Source: Sitta carolinensis (Eukaryota > Chordata > Aves > Passeriformes > Sittidae). Taken from it: DNA of 64,000 nt. Made by a program: the position numbers and the translations under genes. Position 1 is the first letter of the stretch. Each line of letters begins with the position of its first letter. This document shows, piece after piece, positions 1 through 58,317 of the stretch. The stretch is from positions 17,042,234-17,106,233 of the forward strand of contig JAVUNC010000019.1 in NCBI GenBank assembly GCA_032173965.1. Direction: 5' to 3'. Under the pieces are notes generated by a model, which was given only the letters and a program-made list of their open reading frames with translations, was not told the origin of the DNA and searched no databases.

Positions 1-46858
<46,858 letters not shown>

Positions 46859-47908
46859 GATTACAGAAGAAAAACCTGAAATGGAATGGAAAAGCACAGT
46901 TCAATTACTGTCCTTCAAAAGGAGTATTTCAAAGACCAAGCAGGAAAAAAAGTGACTTTTAGCTTTTCCTTTCACACAGAAGTACTAAAAAGTCACAGTG
47001 CATTTCCAAATTAAGAGCTTTCCTCCTAGGAGTATTTTTGGTTTATATCTTTAAAATGGAAAATACTTGTAAAATGTGGGTATGAACTTAATTATTTGAA
47101 AAACACTTGCACTGTATCTTCTAGAGTACAATGAGGCTGGGATTAACCTAGCTCTGGGTGACAGAATACCACAACCTGTAATGCAGACAAATGCTGCTTT
47201 TTTTATTGGAAAACATCAGATGCTACAGAGACAGTATTTTTTCTTAACATCCTAACCTGTATGCTATGAAGGCAAAATACATTTTTTGCTTCAAATTTCA
47301 TTTATGTTACATAAATTCCTGGGTATTTTCAGTCGTATTTTATCCATAACTCCAGATATAAATAATATTTATGTCAAAATTAATATGGAAAAATACTGTT
47401 TAGAGATATAGGCCATCAAATAAAATTAGGTAGTTGTATTGTGCACTCCTGCAAGAGAACAAACGTGAACAAAATTGTCAATTTAAAATAAAACCCAGAA
47501 GTCATATTGTATGGACATCACAATACAGACAGCAAATTATCCAGTAACCTTTCCAATGCCTTCCAGGTTACACTGGAAGGGGCAGAAAATTATAATATAA
47601 ATACTAAAATAAACACTAAATACTTTGAATACTGAAATTTGTTTAATCTGAAGTGGTTGCTGCTGCCTCCTGATGCCATCTAGGACCCAGAGCATCCTGA
47701 TTAACCCTTTGTACACCTCAGCAGCAAGAGGGGGAAGAGCCCTGGCAGCAGCAAGGCCAGCTAAGCCCTGGTGCTGGCTGTCAGGGAATGGTGCTGCGAG
47801 ATGGGACAGGGGGTGACAGCAGGACACCGACCTCACCCTGCCCTGAGCTGGGGATGTGCAGCCAGAGGCACCACACGGGCTAAGTGTCACTGCTGGTAAT
47901 CAAGAAGT

Positions 47909-48632
47909 TAGACCCCCCCTTCTGAGTCTCTCACAAGGAGGAAAGAATGTAGAACTGGAGTTAAAGCCTTCAGGGACATTAAGATATATTAAATCGCATA
48001 AATAAGTAAGTTAGAAATAAGTCTAAGTAAGAGTATATTTCATGCTTTCCTAAATGCTTGAATAGAAGCAGAATGCCCTAAATACCAGTTAAAAGTTCAG
48101 TATTCCTCATAGACATAACTAAAACACAGTAGAATATTGGTTTGTATTTCTTGATAGAACTCAGAACACAAACAGATAGAACATGTACGGAGATAGAGGG
48201 TGCAAAAATACATAAAGATGTGTAAGAACTGACACTGCCTTCCACATGTAAAAGTATAATTCTAATAGGTACAGAGAAAAGTGTTTTAAAATTGTGGTTT
48301 TAGCTGATTGATCCTTTTAGGGTTAAAACCCTCAGTAAAGGCCTGCATTCTCCACCAGTCACCTACCTGCCTACCTCTGCTGCTCGCTTTTGCTACATGC
48401 ATCCACACAGAAGAAAAAATACAGAGGAGCTGTTGCTGCTGCTGGTGCTGCTGCTGCTGCCTTGCTTGGAACTCCACGCCAGAGAAAAACCTGGGAGCTG
48501 CTGCTGCCCTGCTCCAGACCCCACACCAGAGAAAAACCTGGGAGCTGCTGCTGCTCTTGCTCAGGACTTTATACCAGGGAAAGCTGCAGGAGCAAATTGC
48601 TTCTGTTTGAGACAAACTAAAAACTTTAACGG
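47909..48632 (+). mobile_element. Probable LTR of an avian endogenous retrovirus, with internal tandem repeat
   Basis: The stretch runs from a GTTAGACCCCCCCTTCTGAG edge, through an AT-rich part with TTAAAATTGTGGTTTTAGCT and GATTGATCCTTTTAGGG, to CTGCTGCTG repeats and TTTGAGACAAACTAAAAACT. I recall this layout from AT-rich passerine LTRs. No internal viral genes flank it. I see no clear target duplication, so the limits are approximate. It is in the 5' intron of PLCB4, opposite to the gene. Confidence 0.45.
48431..48600 (+). repeat. CTG-rich tract and about three copies of a 54-bp tandem repeat
   Basis: A (CTG)n-like tract (48431-48462) is followed by two near-perfect units sharing CCAGAGAAAAACCTGGGAGC and TGCTGCTG, starting near 48478 and 48532, and a weaker third near 48571 (CCAGGGAAAGCTGCAGGAGC). 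All six frames stay partly open, which accounts for the overlapping short ORFs. It lies in the 3' part of the LTR-like element. Confidence 0.75.
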
Positions 48633-49160
48633 TTTGAACTCTCGCCTTCAGACCGATGGATTCATGTAATATTGTATTTATGCCAATCAGCTGCTGCTCT
48701 CACCTCTCTGAGACCCAGACCCACAAAAGCTTGACATAGCCCCAGCCTGGCCCTGCACCTGCTGCAGCACAGGCACAAGGCCCAGGAAAAGAATAAAGAG
48801 TCTACATAAAACTGCAGGGAGAGCGTGACAGCCTGAGCAATCCATGCAGACAGAGATGTCTCCTTTGGCTGCATTTTAAACCCTAAATAAATGCAAGTGC
48901 TTAAAAGGTTTAGGAACTTTGTAGTATGTCCCTTATCTGTCTTGTTTTCATTTGCATAAAACATCTAACAAGAAAAATGAGAACAAAACAACTGTTAAAA
49001 TACTCTTTCGAACCTTTGCTTTAAGAACAGTTATTTTGATAGTTTTCTACTGTAAAAATAACCCTACTACTTTAAACATGCAAAGTGCATTTTCATATTA
49101 ACCCATCTCCTGCCCTTTTTTGGTCATTTGATACAGAAATCAAAAATACAGTTTGAAAGT

Positions 49161-49212
49161 TACATATACATGTATATACATATAGGTACATATACACATG
49201 TATGTATATACC
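49161..49212 (+). repeat. (TA/CA)-rich imperfect microsatellite
   Basis: Alternating ACATATA and TGTATA words, partly self-complementary, in the 5' intron. Confidence 0.8.
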
Positions 49213-50154
49213 ATTAAGTGTTCATTTTCATTGAAAACTGGATGAAAAATTCAAAACAATAGATCTCTATTCCATAATCTTAAAAATAATAGGCTAAATG
49301 ATGTTTAAACTATTAGCCTGTACCTTTTTTTCTCCCAATGAAGAGATGCATTGAAGAAAACAGATCAATCCAATATTTTATGAAAAGCCCCCTTTTCTTT
49401 TTGCCAGTCCTGTGCATTTGACCCTTGCCACTCTGTAAATGAGGAATATCATCTTATTCATGACGATTATTGAGATCCTTTCAAAGAAAGTGACGATTTT
49501 ATTTTTTTAAATACATATGATTCTCATGTCTGTTGCAGTTTAGATCAGCCCAGAGCTGCTTTTCCCTCATTTCCTGAAGGAAGCTGGATAACAGAACAGC
49601 CACCCCTTTGCAGGGGCATGATGGGGTCAGGCTCTATACAGCTCATGGATTCACACACTAGCTCCCAATAATCACAACAAACTGGAAACGTAGTGGTTGT
49701 TCTTGGGTCAAAGGAAACTTAAAACATACACTCCTGAGTGATAACCACTCTTTTTATGGCATGGTGGCTGTTCCCCTATCAATATAAATGTCTTTTATTA
49801 TCAGAATGCTCTCAAGAAGGAAAGTTCCTCCAAACTCAACAGGTAGTTCATGCTGCAATAAATGCTCCCATCCTTCTGGGAAAAGCTGCCACATTCTGTG
49901 CTAAAACATCAGCAATGTGGGGGCACTTTTAAGGCTGTGAAGAATATTCCTCTACAGTCCCTAGAGAAATGGCTTTTCCCCTTCAATACCGGTGCTGAGC
50001 CCCACACAAACGCAGACTTAAAAACCTACGAGTCGTGCAAGTGCTCTGAAGCGCCGTGTAAGGCACACGCTAATGCTCCTGGCAGCCCCCGGCTGTGAAA
50101 CCTGCCTGTACAGAGTGCCTGAGCCTGACCCCGAGACCCCATCACCACACACAC

Positions 50155-50605
50155 GCACTGAGCTCGCCATGCCCGCAAAATCCCTCCCTCACAGGGCTCT
50201 CTGCTGCTCGGGCTCCTCACTCCGTCCCGCGAGCCTGTTACCTCAGCGCTGACACCCTGAACAGAAGCAGCTCCGCGGTTTGCGCTGCAAGGCGCATTTT
50301 TCAAACCTGAGCCCTGCCCGCTTTTCCAGGTGCCTTTGGTTAGTCCGGGCTCTGGAGCAGCTCCCGGGGGCCCAGCAGCACGGCCGCGGCAGGCAGCAGG
50401 CTCCCCGGCTTTGGTGTGACTTGCCTCAGGCCGAGCCGGGCGATGGCGCGGCGCTCCTGAGGCGGGCCGGGCCCGGCGGGGCTGCGGCCCCCGTGCTGAG
50501 CGCGGCCCGGGGCCAGCGCCGCCCGCAGCTCCCTGCGCTTCGCGGGACGGCGCTGCGAGGGGAGAGGAGAGACACGCGGCGAGGAGCTGCAGGAATTGGA
50601 ACGAA
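50155..50605 (-). promoter_or_regulatory. PLCB4: CpG island, likely PLCB4 promoter and first non-coding exon
   Basis: This is the only strongly GC-rich and CpG-dense stretch of the window, with many CCGCGG, GGCGCG and GCCCGG words and GC-box cores (GGCGGG near 50460, CCGCCC near 50518). It lies 3.3-3.7 kb upstream of the exon with the ATG, where a 5' non-coding exon is required. No TATA box is clear. A splice donor on the gene strand, CTGAG|GTAACA, would end exon 1 at 50242. Mammalian PLCB4 uses several 5' exons, so other promoters may exist outside the window. The transcription start is not determined. Confidence 0.6.
50242..50600 (-). other. PLCB4: Candidate PLCB4 5' untranslated exon 1
   Basis: Only the 3' border is suggested, by the donor GAG|GTAACA at 50242/50241 on the minus strand. 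The 5' limit is simply the end of the CpG island. A second possible donor, GGA|GTGAGG, lies near 50220. There is no homology to guide this, and the true exon could be shorter or elsewhere. Confidence 0.3.
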
Positions 50606-51993
50606 CCACATTTTAAAGGCTGATGCTTTGGCAGCCGTGCGGAAGGTGAAGAAAATTATCTCTGCCTTTAGAAAAGCTCTTTGCAGTCTCTCACGTTTCT
50701 TATACTCCTCTCAAAAATCGATGTTTTTCTTAACCCTGTTAGCTTTTAAGATCACCAAGCTAAAATACAAGATATTCCCCTGTCACTCTTTGGACCTCTG
50801 TTAATCTTCATCAATTTTTTAACAGTTCAAAGAGAGTGAAAAACAAAATCAATCCCAACCAGCAAACCCAAATAAACATGACATTGTAGCATTCCTATGG
50901 CTGCAATATGCAAAAAATTCACATGTATACATATATTCTCATTGTGATGAGAATCAAAAATTACCCTCTTAAGAGAAATTTAACATCAATGAAATGTGTG
51001 AAGATTCGACTGGGACACATAGAATGTTAAGGAGCTAAATTTAAAGGCAGCAAAATTTTAATTTGAATACTTTTATACCGCCTTTAAAAACTCCAATCTT
51101 CTTACTGGCTTTAAGAGTTCTCAAAATATAACAGCCCCTCTGAATACATACCATTCACAAAAGCAGAAAGAACACTCATATAAATACACCTCAGGACTTA
51201 ATTAATGACTCCAAGGGAGAAGGGGTGAAGTGCAGAAGTTAAAGGCCTCTTGCAGTGTCTCCCTGTCCTTCAGCACTGATTTATGTTTGAAGGCATGATT
51301 TGGATCCCATGAAGTTCACCTGGAGTACCCAAAGAGGGAGGACAAAATTAACCATATCCAGAAGAGCTTTAATTAACACAAGTCTCCCTCTTTTGTAAGC
51401 TTGGCTGTACAAAGCTAAATCTGGGGCATGTGGGCTATAAATCCTGGTTTTTTTCATTCTTTGACCTAAAGAAGAGCAAGGTGTGGCTGAACAGGAGGAG
51501 GAAAAGATTCTGTTAATATGAAGGAGACAAATGTTTGGGGAAAGAGGTGATATTCTAAACTAATCCCCAGGGCTGGCTAGCATGATGGATAGGATCCTCC
51601 TTGGATCCCATAAACATCCTGTCAATGTTGGGACACTGCTGGAAAGGCCAGCATAGTTCCTTGGAGCTGACCCCCCCCAGTTTCAAACATGGAAAATCAC
51701 AATTTCCGCAGTTTGCTTAGCCCCAAGGATCGTAACAGGACTTGTAAATTTTGTTTTAGTCATTATTATTATTATCATTTTCTGGAATGAATTCCAATTT
51801 GCTGAGTGAGAGGTGAGGAGGCTCCACACTCTGTGTTTGGCATTTCACCACTCGCCTCTTGGAATTACACCCCCTAAACTTGCCCCAGTTACTCTCTGTG
51901 TGGGTTTCAAGTGCAGCACCCACCCAATGCTATGCTGAGCTTAGTAATCTTGTCCAGGAATATATGTTTTTCTTACAGATACAAGGAAGGAAT

Positions 51994-52011
51994 AAAAAAA
52001 AAAAAAAAAAA
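51994..52011 (+). repeat. Poly-A run, 18 nt
   Basis: A-rich run in the upstream region, followed by further A-rich sequence. No retroelement is recognised next to it. Confidence 0.85.
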
Positions 52012-53712
52012 CAGAAAAAAAAACAACCAACCAACTAATTGATTTTCCAATCCCAGTCACCCCAGGACATCCCCCACCTTGAAGTACATATAACCTTAAC
52101 CATCACTCCTGTTTGATAAACAAGATCCTTCATTACAAAGACAATCAGATCAAGATCAGTAGACTTCTCTAACTTTTGGGGTTTTTTTTAATGGAGTTCA
52201 TCCCAGTCCAGCAAGCCTCCCTGCAGAGCTGTGGACTGGAGTGAAAATCCAGCTGTCCATGATTAAACAGGCTGTGTAGCACTGAAATTCTTATAAAAAT
52301 GCCCCTTTCATTTTGTAATGAGGCTTTGAAGTACTTTCATGCTCAAATACTAAAAATGTTTCTAGAAACTTGAAGAAAAATCAGATTTTCATATATTTAC
52401 GCCTCAATGTCATATTTATTTGATCATAAAGGTATTGACATTAACATAAAAGCAAAATGCAGAGACAGGGTGTTTTTTCGACATGAAACCTTGGTTTCAA
52501 CTCCAGAACTTAAAATTCAGAGAAAGTTTTAAGAAAATAGAAGCCACTATAGAGGCTTTTCCTATTTAAAAAGTAACAGAGAGAGTCACACTGCTAAATT
52601 TCTGCATTGCCCACACTACGCTATAAAACAATTCCAAGATTTCACAGCTCTCCAGGCTGTTCCACAGTCAAATTTTGCTAGCTTCTTTTTTTATTTTATT
52701 TATTTTTTCCTTTTCTAAAAGAATAATTTTTCAGCAGGCTATTTTTAAATGCATTATTCCCACAGCTAATGCAAGCAACTTAAAACAGTTCTCCCCAAAA
52801 GAAGGTCCAGGAACAACAACAGACACAACAGGCACCTGAGCATGCACTGCCTAGCACGGGTCTCAATTTCCATTTGGTCTCATTTTCCATTTCATGTTAA
52901 TTGCTGGCATGCTGGGCTAGCTGAGGGGTTAGACCACAACAAGGAGGGGCCTGAGCTGAGCTGATCTTTGGAGCATTTCCCCCAGTTCAGGGCACCAGCT
53001 CCTGGTCCTGCCTTCAGGTCCCGACGGTGCCTCAGTCGCCACCTCTGATGATGGTCACTGTTTCTAACAAGTAGAATTCCTAGGATAAAACACAGGGCTC
53101 AAATATCACCTCCCAGCTTCCTCACATTTTTTGTTCTTTTTCTCCTAATGGCTTCCTAGTTTGTTCATATCTAGAGTTTTCCCCAGCCTTCCTTTTCATT
53201 TGAAAGCTCTCATTTTTTGACGTAAGTGCTTACCACCCATCCTTTTCTGGGGGGCAGAGCATTTGCCTTTATGTGAAGTGAATGATGTATAAAGAGACAT
53301 GCTGGTTTTTTAAATAAACTTATTCTGGTATATTTCCAACAGTATAATAAAACTACGTTCTGACAATTAGAAATATATTTAAATCAAGCCATTATGGAAA
53401 GCTTCTCAGATGATTCACTCAATTCTAATTCCTCACAAACTTCTAAATTACAGATATTTGTAGGCCCATGAAAGCAAATAATTTCTCTGCTCAGCAGCAA
53501 TACAGAGCCACTGGAGCAGAGTTTCCCTTTTGAATTATCACCAAAGTCATCTGGACTCATCACACATAGGACTGAGATCAGTCCTTGTGTGCCACCATTG
53601 CAAACCAGCTTTATTAGTTTCACCAGCTGACCAAAATCAGCCTCCAGATACATGTCACTTGAAATCCCTGGAAAAACAAAAATAACCCAGGAATTGCTGC
53701 ACCAAAGTGTTT

Positions 53713-53769
53713 AAAAAAAAAAAAAAAAAAAGGTAAAATTGTACTCATTTAAAAAAAAAAAAAAAAAAA
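53713..53769 (+). repeat. Paired poly-A runs (19 and 19 nt)
   Basis: Two A runs, 53713-53731 and 53751-53769, are separated by 19 nt of unique sequence. They could be one tract broken by insertion, or two tails. They lie in the upstream DNA. Confidence 0.85.
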
Positions 53770-56120
53770 CTCCTAAAGCAATAAGAGAATCTCTACATAT
53801 CCCTAGAAAAAGTTATGACTTGAATAGTGAGTTAAAATGCAGGGCTGTCATAATTGCACGTTACTAAAAACTTAAGTGTTAAAAATAATGAACCAGACAT
53901 ACAAAACTATGAACTTCATAGAATAAGTTGTTTTTACTACTCTTTCCTTCTGGTGATAGGAAACTTGATGTCCATATTCTCAGTTTTGTAACAGCAAAGG
54001 TGAGAGGCAAAGGGAAAGGCACAGATCTCCCCAGGGGTTTACTTCAGGAGGGAAAATGCTCATAATGCTGTGAATTGTACAGAGGATTTAGCAATCTGAC
54101 TCATCAAAAGACAGTAAATGACAATTGATTTTCATTTACATGTGTTATCAATATGTATCTAACAGTAACATTTCACTTTAGATCTGTCAAGTGAACTTCA
54201 TTTCATAATGTGAGCACATGATGAGGAACCATTCCCTAGAACCTTCCCTGTTCCTGTTTTGTCTCATTCCAATAACACCAGCCACAGAAAATATTAAGTC
54301 ATCTAAAAATGTGGAAGATGCTACATTTTTATCTTTAGTCAAGCAGAAGTCTTAGAGGTGTTCAAGATTTATTTAGCATAATATCAAGGGTCCCATTTCC
54401 TGGAAGCCATCTCATCCCCAGGTAGTAATGGAGAGCAAATTGGACTGATGAAAACAATGGTTTGTGTAATCATGCCAAGATCCTTTCTGAATTGCTATAG
54501 TGTGTGATAGATGTATACAATGTATCTGGATTTAACCAGCAGTGACTTTTATTAAGTTTAATTCACTCTGTGGCCTTCAACAGAAGGCAGTGTTAAAACA
54601 AAGGCTACCTCACAGAATAATAAAACAAACCAACCAACATGTAGCACTTGCAAAACATCTCACGTATTTCCTGATTTACTGAAGCCCAGACTCTCTCTTT
54701 ACAGTTTTGTAAACTCTGACACCTTGTATCATTACAGCAACAAACCCTAAAGGAATGGGATTTGTCAGATTTATTAAAAAAACAAGTTTTCAATATGGTG
54801 TTCAGGCACTGAATACCATATTTAATTTCTACTGTAGTTTAATCTGCTGCTGACAGGTAACACATCTTAAGTCAGTGAGTAGAGTTTCTCACTTCTGTAC
54901 AAAGTGTTTGTGCAAATTATTTGAATTAAAATCTTGGGCGACTTTGACATATAGAACTTCAGTTTCTTCTTTTTTGCTTCATTCTGGAGTTTTGTGCTCA
55001 AAAAGATCTCAAGCAGAAGTGGTTCCTGTACTTTAATGTGATAGGAAGACAGGAATAAATGTTTGAAATGAAAATTCTAAAAAGAGTTCAGGTGGGAGTA
55101 TACAGATAAACACCAAACAGCCTTACGTGAGCATCACTCCAATTACAAATGCAAGAGTTTGGGGATCCAAGGACATAAAACAACTGCAAGATTCTAAGAC
55201 CGAATTATTAACTACAAAACCCATGAAAACAAACATCCAAACTGCATTAGTATCACCAGTCTTTCCTTTTTCAGTGCAAGGAAAAGTTTTGGAAAGAACA
55301 CAATGCAGAACTTCAAACAAAAATAAAACAAACTACAACTATCAGCTGCTCCGTGACCACATCCTGAGGACACAGTTGTCTGTTTCCAAACACTGACACA
55401 GGCCCGGACTTTGTATTAATAAAATGCAATGAAAGGTCAAGATCATATTTTTGTAATAACTTCTAAATCCCTGCGTGTTTGAAATAAATCCCTCCTATGG
55501 TCAGGTACTTTAGTTGAAACCAAACTTTATTAAAGTTTGGACATGATTTATTAGGATCTTTTTCAAAATATACAGATATATTAAAAACTAATAAGCTGTG
55601 AGGAACATAGATGTTAATTTAAAATCTAAAATTAGGAAAGTGACATTATAATTTGCTAGTTTTCTGGATGATTTCTGAGAAAACAAGAACGACTCACATT
55701 GCTGGCTTAAAATTTCAGACAAAGCTAAGGTTATCTTTGGCAATTGTTCCAGCAGTCTAAAATGCATTAATATCAAAAAGCTGCGTTCATTATTTGACAG
55801 TTGGCAGTGTGTTAAAAGTAGGTATTTGTTGGAAGTTTAAATTAATTACGAATTTCTTGGTACCCTAGATATAGCCTAGGAACTACAGTCACCATGGAAA
55901 TGCAAGGGGGTTTATACTTGGAAGATTGTCATTGTGCAGTTTAACCCCTGACACGGGTAAGGACATTTTGGTTTCTACCTCAGAAGATGTAATGCTGCTC
56001 ACATTCCATCTCAGCACCCACCTTCCTCCCTAGAGACACAGGGTTTCACATTCCCTTCTTTAAACTGGAGAAGAAAATATGGAATGAAAAGCAACACAGA
56101 CCTGCCACCTACCTTCCTTA

Positions 56121-56226
56121 CCTCCTTTCCCTTTCCTTTCCCCTTTCCTTCCTTTTCCTTTTCCTTTCCTTTCCTTTCTTCACTCCTTCCTTCCTTCCCT
56201 CCTTCCTTCACTCCCTCACTCCTTCC
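56121..56226 (+). repeat. Pyrimidine tract (TTTCC / TTCC)n
   Basis: Bases 56121-56181 are pure C and T, built from CCTTTCC and TTCCTTCC units, and the tract runs on with rare A to 56226. Long homopurine-homopyrimidine tracts of this kind can form triplex DNA and vary in length. Confidence 0.9.
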
Positions 56227-58290
56227 TCTGTTTGTTTTCCTCTCCCTTTATCATCACCCTGTGTCACATCTCAAAGGTAGGGGAATGCAGGCAGGACATT
56301 CTCAGCTGGTTGGAATGGAAATTATCCACTGTCCTTCTGCCCAGGCCAGCAGTAAATCCAAACCCTGGGGAGGAGAGGGCTCGAGGTGCAGCTTTTTCTC
56401 CTGCTCACTTCTGTGACAGGCCCAGGCTCAAGTAAGCACAGCAGCAGAGCTGTGAGCTGCCCTTGCTGAAGTGTGGCTGGAGCAGACTGCAGCTCCCCAT
56501 GGAGGTTTTAGTTGGCTGGTTTCATTTTATTTTTCTGCCAAGATTTCAAGTTCACATCACAGAAAAAAAAAATCGCCCAGTCAGTATCAGGAAAAGGAAC
56601 TGTATGGGGCTCACAGCATATACTTCAACACTCCTGTGCAAAAAGCAGATCTGGGAATCAGAATGACATTTAATGGATGGGGAAAAAATAATAATTACTG
56701 CCTGGCCTAAACCCTGCTGTAGGGGTTCAACTTTTCTATTTTTCTCACCCTCAGTCACTCTGTTGTATGCAAAACCAAGACTCACCATTAATTGCTCAGG
56801 AAAAACACATCTCCTTAGGGGTAGGGAGTAGTCAAAGGATCCAAGCTGCAGCTGGGGTGAGCCAGACAGCCCTAGAGTCCTGGATGGACATTTTGCTCTT
56901 TCCCATTTTCCTCTTCCTCCCTCTAAAGAATGAGGCTAGCAAGACTTGTCTTAATTACAGAAAGAGTGATGTTAAGTACTCCTTTCATCATCAATAACAT
57001 CCAGTGCTAACTCAATGACAAAGTTTGCTGAAGATAAGCTTGCCCTGGTTCTAAATAGAGTGCATCACAACTAGGAAAGGCTGAAAAACTGCTGCCTGTA
57101 ATTTGGAAATCCACAAGCCTTCTTTCCAGCAGGGACAATATGGACAGCCATGTTGGAGATACACCAGGTTATCACTTATTTATATCTTTAATTTTGTAGA
57201 GAAGCAAGATGAAAAGCAACTGGTTCTGAACTTTTAGTTATTATTCCTTCATTATGGTAGGCAGGTGGCAGAGTAAGCATTTCTTGTCAATTTGTTTCAG
57301 CCACATTTCTTTTTAAATGGTTGTTGTGCCTCTGCCCAGAAGCTCTGAAAACAACAGGAAAGATTGTGCAGAAAATGTGACCAAGGATAAAGAAAAATTA
57401 TCCCCAATCCTTTAGCTGGCAAGTTCATAGTTAACCACAAGCAGAAAATGGGAATGCATAAAACATGGCATCACATCTCTTTCACTAATCCTGCCTCAGA
57501 GAACCCGTGCAATCTGCATATTCATTTCTACTAATCAAATATTAAAACAACTCTCTTGACATTGTGCTCTGTTTCCTGTCACTGTGGTCACTATCGAACT
57601 GACAGCTGTTGTGGTCTTTGGGGTAAAGGGAGGCTACATGAGACTATCCAGAACTTTAGCTGATAAACCAATTCAGAGTGCTAATACAGTCATTACTGAG
57701 GCATTCAGCTGTTCACATTACTTAGAACAGCACCCCTCAAACGTCACTCGGAATATTAATGTATGGCTTGTTGAAGATTTGGGGTAAACTCAGGCATGTC
57801 AGCTATTAAAGAGTGGGGTGGCAGAGTGCTCCAAGCCAGCAACCTCTCCAGATCCTCCTGCTGGGTGCATTTTGGCTTGTTCAACTATTCATAATACACA
57901 TATATGCAATTTCTGAAGGAAAGGCATCTCAATTTTGGATTGCTCCAAGTGGATAATTTGACAGAGTATTCCTAAAGGGATAAAAATACAAGTGTTGGTA
58001 TGTAACCTATTTGTCCAGTATGGAGATGGAAAGGAGAGCCGGCCTGCCAGTCAGGAGTGCTGGTATGGCCTGCTGGCCCACACAGCCCATTTGGAACACA
58101 CACTTCTTTGACAGCTCCTAATAAACAGCAAGATCCACAGCGGCTGAGAAATCCCATTTATTCAGATTTTTCTGGACCAGCTGGCAACACCAAGAGTCAG
58201 GGGACTCGATTTCTCTGAATTCCTAATTTTAGGATGTAAGTTCAGTGTCAAGCAGCAGAAAACAAGAGGGGGTGTTGATACCTCTCTGAC

Positions 58291-58317
58291 CTCCTCCTTC
58301 TCCTCCTCCTCCTCCTC
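58291..58317 (+). repeat. (CTC)n trinucleotide repeat
   Basis: About nine CTC or TCC units in the upstream region. Read as GAG on the minus strand, it gives a Glu-rich ORF that is not a gene. Confidence 0.85.

Larger units (their letters stand above)
46876..50241 (-). other. PLCB4: PLCB4 5' intron (between the CpG island and the ATG exon)
   Basis: 3.4 kb, mostly unique DNA with the LTR-like element and its tandem repeat, and a TA/CA-rich tract. The 5' border is uncertain because exon 1 is only predicted. Confidence 0.5.

Noticed and set aside
48286..48669. Ser, Gln, Leu or Cys repeat ORFs
   Set aside because: All are readings of the CTG tract and tandem repeat in different frames.
50280..50804. 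174-codon plus-strand ORF over the CpG island
   Set aside because: GC-rich islands are poor in stop codons. The composition is Arg, Ala, Gly and Pro rich with no domain, and overlapping ORFs exist in other frames.
56011..56211. Lys/Glu/Gly-rich ORF
   Set aside because: Produced by the pyrimidine tract read on the minus strand.
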